Shown: in pieces, positions 61,939 through 64,000 of the stretch
Numbering within the stretch: position 1 is the stretch's first letter
Layout of the letters: each line of letters starts with the position of its first letter
NCBI GenBank assembly: GCA_026686845.1
Contig: JAIVEN010000024.1
Span: 11,891,501-11,955,500 of the forward strand
Origin: Adenanthera pavonina
Taxonomy: Eukaryota; Streptophyta; Magnoliopsida; Fabales; Fabaceae
Direction of reading: 5' to 3'
Length of the DNA stretch: 64,000 nucleotides
Notes under the pieces: generated by a model
Seen by the model: only the letters and a program-made list of their open reading frames with translations
Database searches by the model: none
What the model was told of the DNA's origin: nothing
Translations under genes and position numbers: made by a program

Positions 61939-62570
61939 GGGTGTTCATAATTGACCAAAATCAACTTAACCAAGCCAAAGCATGCTGATCAGAATAGACT
62001 ATAAGTGATTGCAATATACGTCTGTTTTGGTTTTAAAACATTCCAATCTGATTGATTTGGTTTGCTTAAGATTTTTTATCAGTATAACTTTGTCAAATTT
62101 TTAACATTCTTTTTGTTATCTAATTTCTCCCATTGCAATGAGCTCAATCCGAGTCCAATCCCAAAATTATTTGGATTGGTTCGACTATTTACTTGTGTTT
62201 TTTTAATTACCTAGTAAAAAACAAATTTACTAGAAATTTATAAGTTTTCATTTATAAATGTCATTTTTACAAAATGACAAAGTTTTATTGTAATTTTATG
62301 ATTAATTATTTGAAGAAAATCAATTCTAGTTATTAGATATTTTATGTAATAAGTAAATTTATTAAAAAAAATTGTGATTTTCTCCATATCAATTTTATAA
62401 AATAAACTTATTTTCATGAAATCAAATGGTTAAAAAAATACAACCAAAATCGAACCAAATGGATATAATAACTGAACTAAACTAATTAGATTGTTAATCA
62501 AATAAATCCTTACGGTTTGGTTCAGATTGTTTTTTCTTGTCCAAAACTGAACCTAGGAACACTCTTACTT
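61939..62570. repeat. MITE-like repeat with GGTGTTC ends
   Basis: The left end GGGTGTTCATAATTGACC and the inverse of the right end AGAGTGTTCCTAGGTTC share GTGTTC and similar following bases. The interior is AT-rich without coding capacity. Target duplications were not clear. Confidence 0.4.
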
Positions 62571-62917
62571 GTAGACCCTGATAGGGGATAAAGTTCTTTT
62601 TTTTTTTAATCCTTTAAAAGAATAATAAAGTTTTTCTATTCTTTTATTTGTGTTATTATTAATTTTTTACAATTTTTTTATTATATTTCCATTTATTATC
62701 TGTAGCAAATGAGTTCAAGTTCCATGTATTAGGTTATAAACTGGATCCAAGTCAATCTTGTTCGATGAGAGGGCCTGAGCATTGGGGAGTTTGGGCTTAA
62801 ATTCACGGTTTTAGTCCAGTTTATTTTGAGTTTGGAGAACTGAAGGAATTTTTAAAAAAGATTATTTTTTAATTTATGATTAACATTATATGTGATATTT
62901 TAAATTGTTTGGTTAAT

Positions 62918-63057
62918 TGTGGTCGGGGGTTCGATCCTTGACTCATGGGTATGGAGCGCATCCCGTGGCCAGCCGCATAACCCCTTCATGGGAGGTCAAA
63001 TAGGCGAAGGGATTAGTCACTACTTACGGAGGTGGATACCTTAGTTTCGACAAAAAA
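62918..63057 (+). mobile_element. tRNA-derived SINE, 5'-truncated, with 16-bp TSD
   Basis: A 16-bp duplication AAATTGTTTGGTTAAT flanks the insertion (62902-62917 and 63058-63073, the right copy sharing the A tail). The body has a perfect polymerase III B box GGTTCGATCC (62928-62937) ten bases from its start, so the A box is missing. It ends in poly(A). The body is much GC-richer than its surroundings. Long duplications and an A tail show LINE-mediated retroposition. Confidence 0.75.
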
Positions 63058-63392
63058 AAATTGTTTGGTTAATCACTCATGCAAATCATTTCATGATAAA
63101 ATGTTAATTACTCAATAAAATTGCTGTTGCCATCATTATTATTTGATCCATACATGATTACTTTTATTATAATTTCATTTAAATTATTCTTTGGTTTGCA
63201 TTAAATTAAAATGTTGGGAGAATTCCCTTGTTAGACAATCCACTTACAATGATAAGATTTTCGAGTAAGGTTTGATTAGACTTAGGAGAAGAAGCTATAC
63301 GAGAACGAGAGAAAGGGAATAAAAATATGGAAATGAAATGAAAGAAGAGTTGTACAATCCCCCTTATTATCTAAGTATTAAGCAATAAAAGA

Positions 63393-63690
63393 GGTGTTCA
63401 TGGGCCGGACCAAATCGGCCCCATGAACTCTTAGACTAGACTAGTCTAGATATCGGGTCAGGATGGGTTGACCTAGCATGGTACAGAATGAATTTCTTTA
63501 AACCATTAAAAAATAAAAAATAACTTTATTTGTTAGCAAAAAATATACTCATTTATATTCAAAAGGAATTTTTTTTTAAAAAATAATATTAGGAAAAAAA
63601 TAACATTTTTGAAAGTTTTGAATATTCAACAATTATACATTATTTTTATATAATACTAAGTTGATAAATCAGTTTAAAATTTTAATGTTT
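63393..63690. repeat. Dispersed AT-rich repeat, left part
   Basis: It begins GAGGTGTTCATGGGCCGGAC and passes into an AT-rich body like that at 18549-18900. It is cut by the viral fragment at about 63697. Confidence 0.45.
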
Positions 63691-63696
63691 TCATTT

Positions 63697-63890
63697 AAAC
63701 CAAAAGGCATAACATTCCATTCATACTGACCAAATGGTACAGTAAAAGCAGTTTTATACCTATCCTTTTCATCAATTTGTATTTGCCAAAATCCAGACTT
63801 CATGTCAAATTTTGAAAATACTTTTGCAGAATAGAGTCTTTTTAACAAATCAGATTTGTTCGGGATTGGGTATCTAATCCATTGTAAAAC
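63697..63890 (-). pseudogene. Endogenous caulimovirid reverse-transcriptase fragment
   Basis: On the minus strand a 60-codon open stretch carries YPIPNK, then FSKFDMKSGFWQI and, near its end, YEWNVMPFG. This is the start of the palm/fingers region of caulimovirid RT, with FD.KSGF holding the first catalytic Asp. It is cut before the YVDD-type motif, so it is a non-functional integrated remnant. The motif set fits endogenous florendovirus/petuvirus-like genera better than retrotransposons, where the same place usually differs. It joins an oppositely oriented piece at about 63890. Confidence 0.7.
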
Positions 63891-64000
63891 TTTTCTTTGG
63901 ACCTGTTCCTCAGATTATGCCTCCCAAAGTTGAACAGGCTTATGAATTATTCAAACAAAAGTTTAACCAGAATGAAGACCCTTTTCCCATCGATCTTCAT
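63891..64000 (+). pseudogene. Opposite-strand viral-like fragment, truncated by window edge
   Basis: The plus frame is open to the window end and contains GPVPQIMPPKVEQAY and NEDPFPIDLH. It does not belong to the reverse transcriptase on the minus strand. It may be another part of the same viral polyprotein brought in head-to-head, but I cannot name the domain. Sequence beyond 64000 is needed to place it. Confidence 0.35.

Noticed and set aside
62918..62940. A complete tRNA gene at the GGTTCGATCC box
   Set aside because: No A box, no acceptor stem and no cloverleaf; flanking duplication and A tail show a SINE.

Overview
The window is nuclear DNA of a flowering plant, almost certainly a eudicot. 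It is AT-rich, carries GT-AG introns, and is dominated by plant transposable-element lineages: CACTA, SIRE-type copia, long-LTR gypsy, Ogre-like LTRs, hAT-like elements, SINEs and an endogenous caulimovirid fragment. I cannot name the species. Only one host gene can be supported end to end: a four-exon Enhancer-of-polycomb-like gene at the right (57082-61530, + strand).

Layout. 1-1485 is the end of a CACTA element, with the last exon of its accessory protein, inserted into a decayed copia gag (1490-2484, minus). 2860-11101 is a second CACTA element of another family. It contains a 2.7-kb solo LTR (4754-7461) and probable leucine-rich-repeat gene fragments. 12055-16562 is a copia relic (minus) split by a gypsy-type insertion (12680-15162) whose two ends are the same LTR end in inverted orientation, with perfect target-site duplications. 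18549-20450 is a dispersed AT-rich repeat holding a 1.33-kb hAT-like element. 20883-22603 is a solo SIRE-type LTR. 24726-26620 holds a degenerate gene-like fragment and a ~144-bp tandem array, ended by a solo LTR (26621-27797).

27932-36202 is the only two-LTR element, a defective SIRE-type copia element. 38359-45794 is a second SIRE-type element that has lost pol and was later invaded by a MITE and two solo LTRs. 49691-54522 is a 4.8-kb solo LTR of Ogre/Tat type with tandem repeats and a 1-kb polypyrimidine tract. The polycomb-like gene follows. After it come a MITE-like repeat, a 5'-truncated SINE with a 16-bp duplication, and a rearranged endogenous pararetrovirus fragment at the window edge.

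Six LTRs are solo with target-site duplications on both sides (five perfect, one with a single mismatch), and only one element keeps both LTRs. This locus has therefore been trimmed by LTR-LTR recombination. The most unusual structures are the palindromic retrotransposon insertion at 12680-15162 and the arrays of short near-palindromes upstream of the TATA-like sites in the SIRE-type LTRs. All assignments come from reading the sequence; no database search was run.
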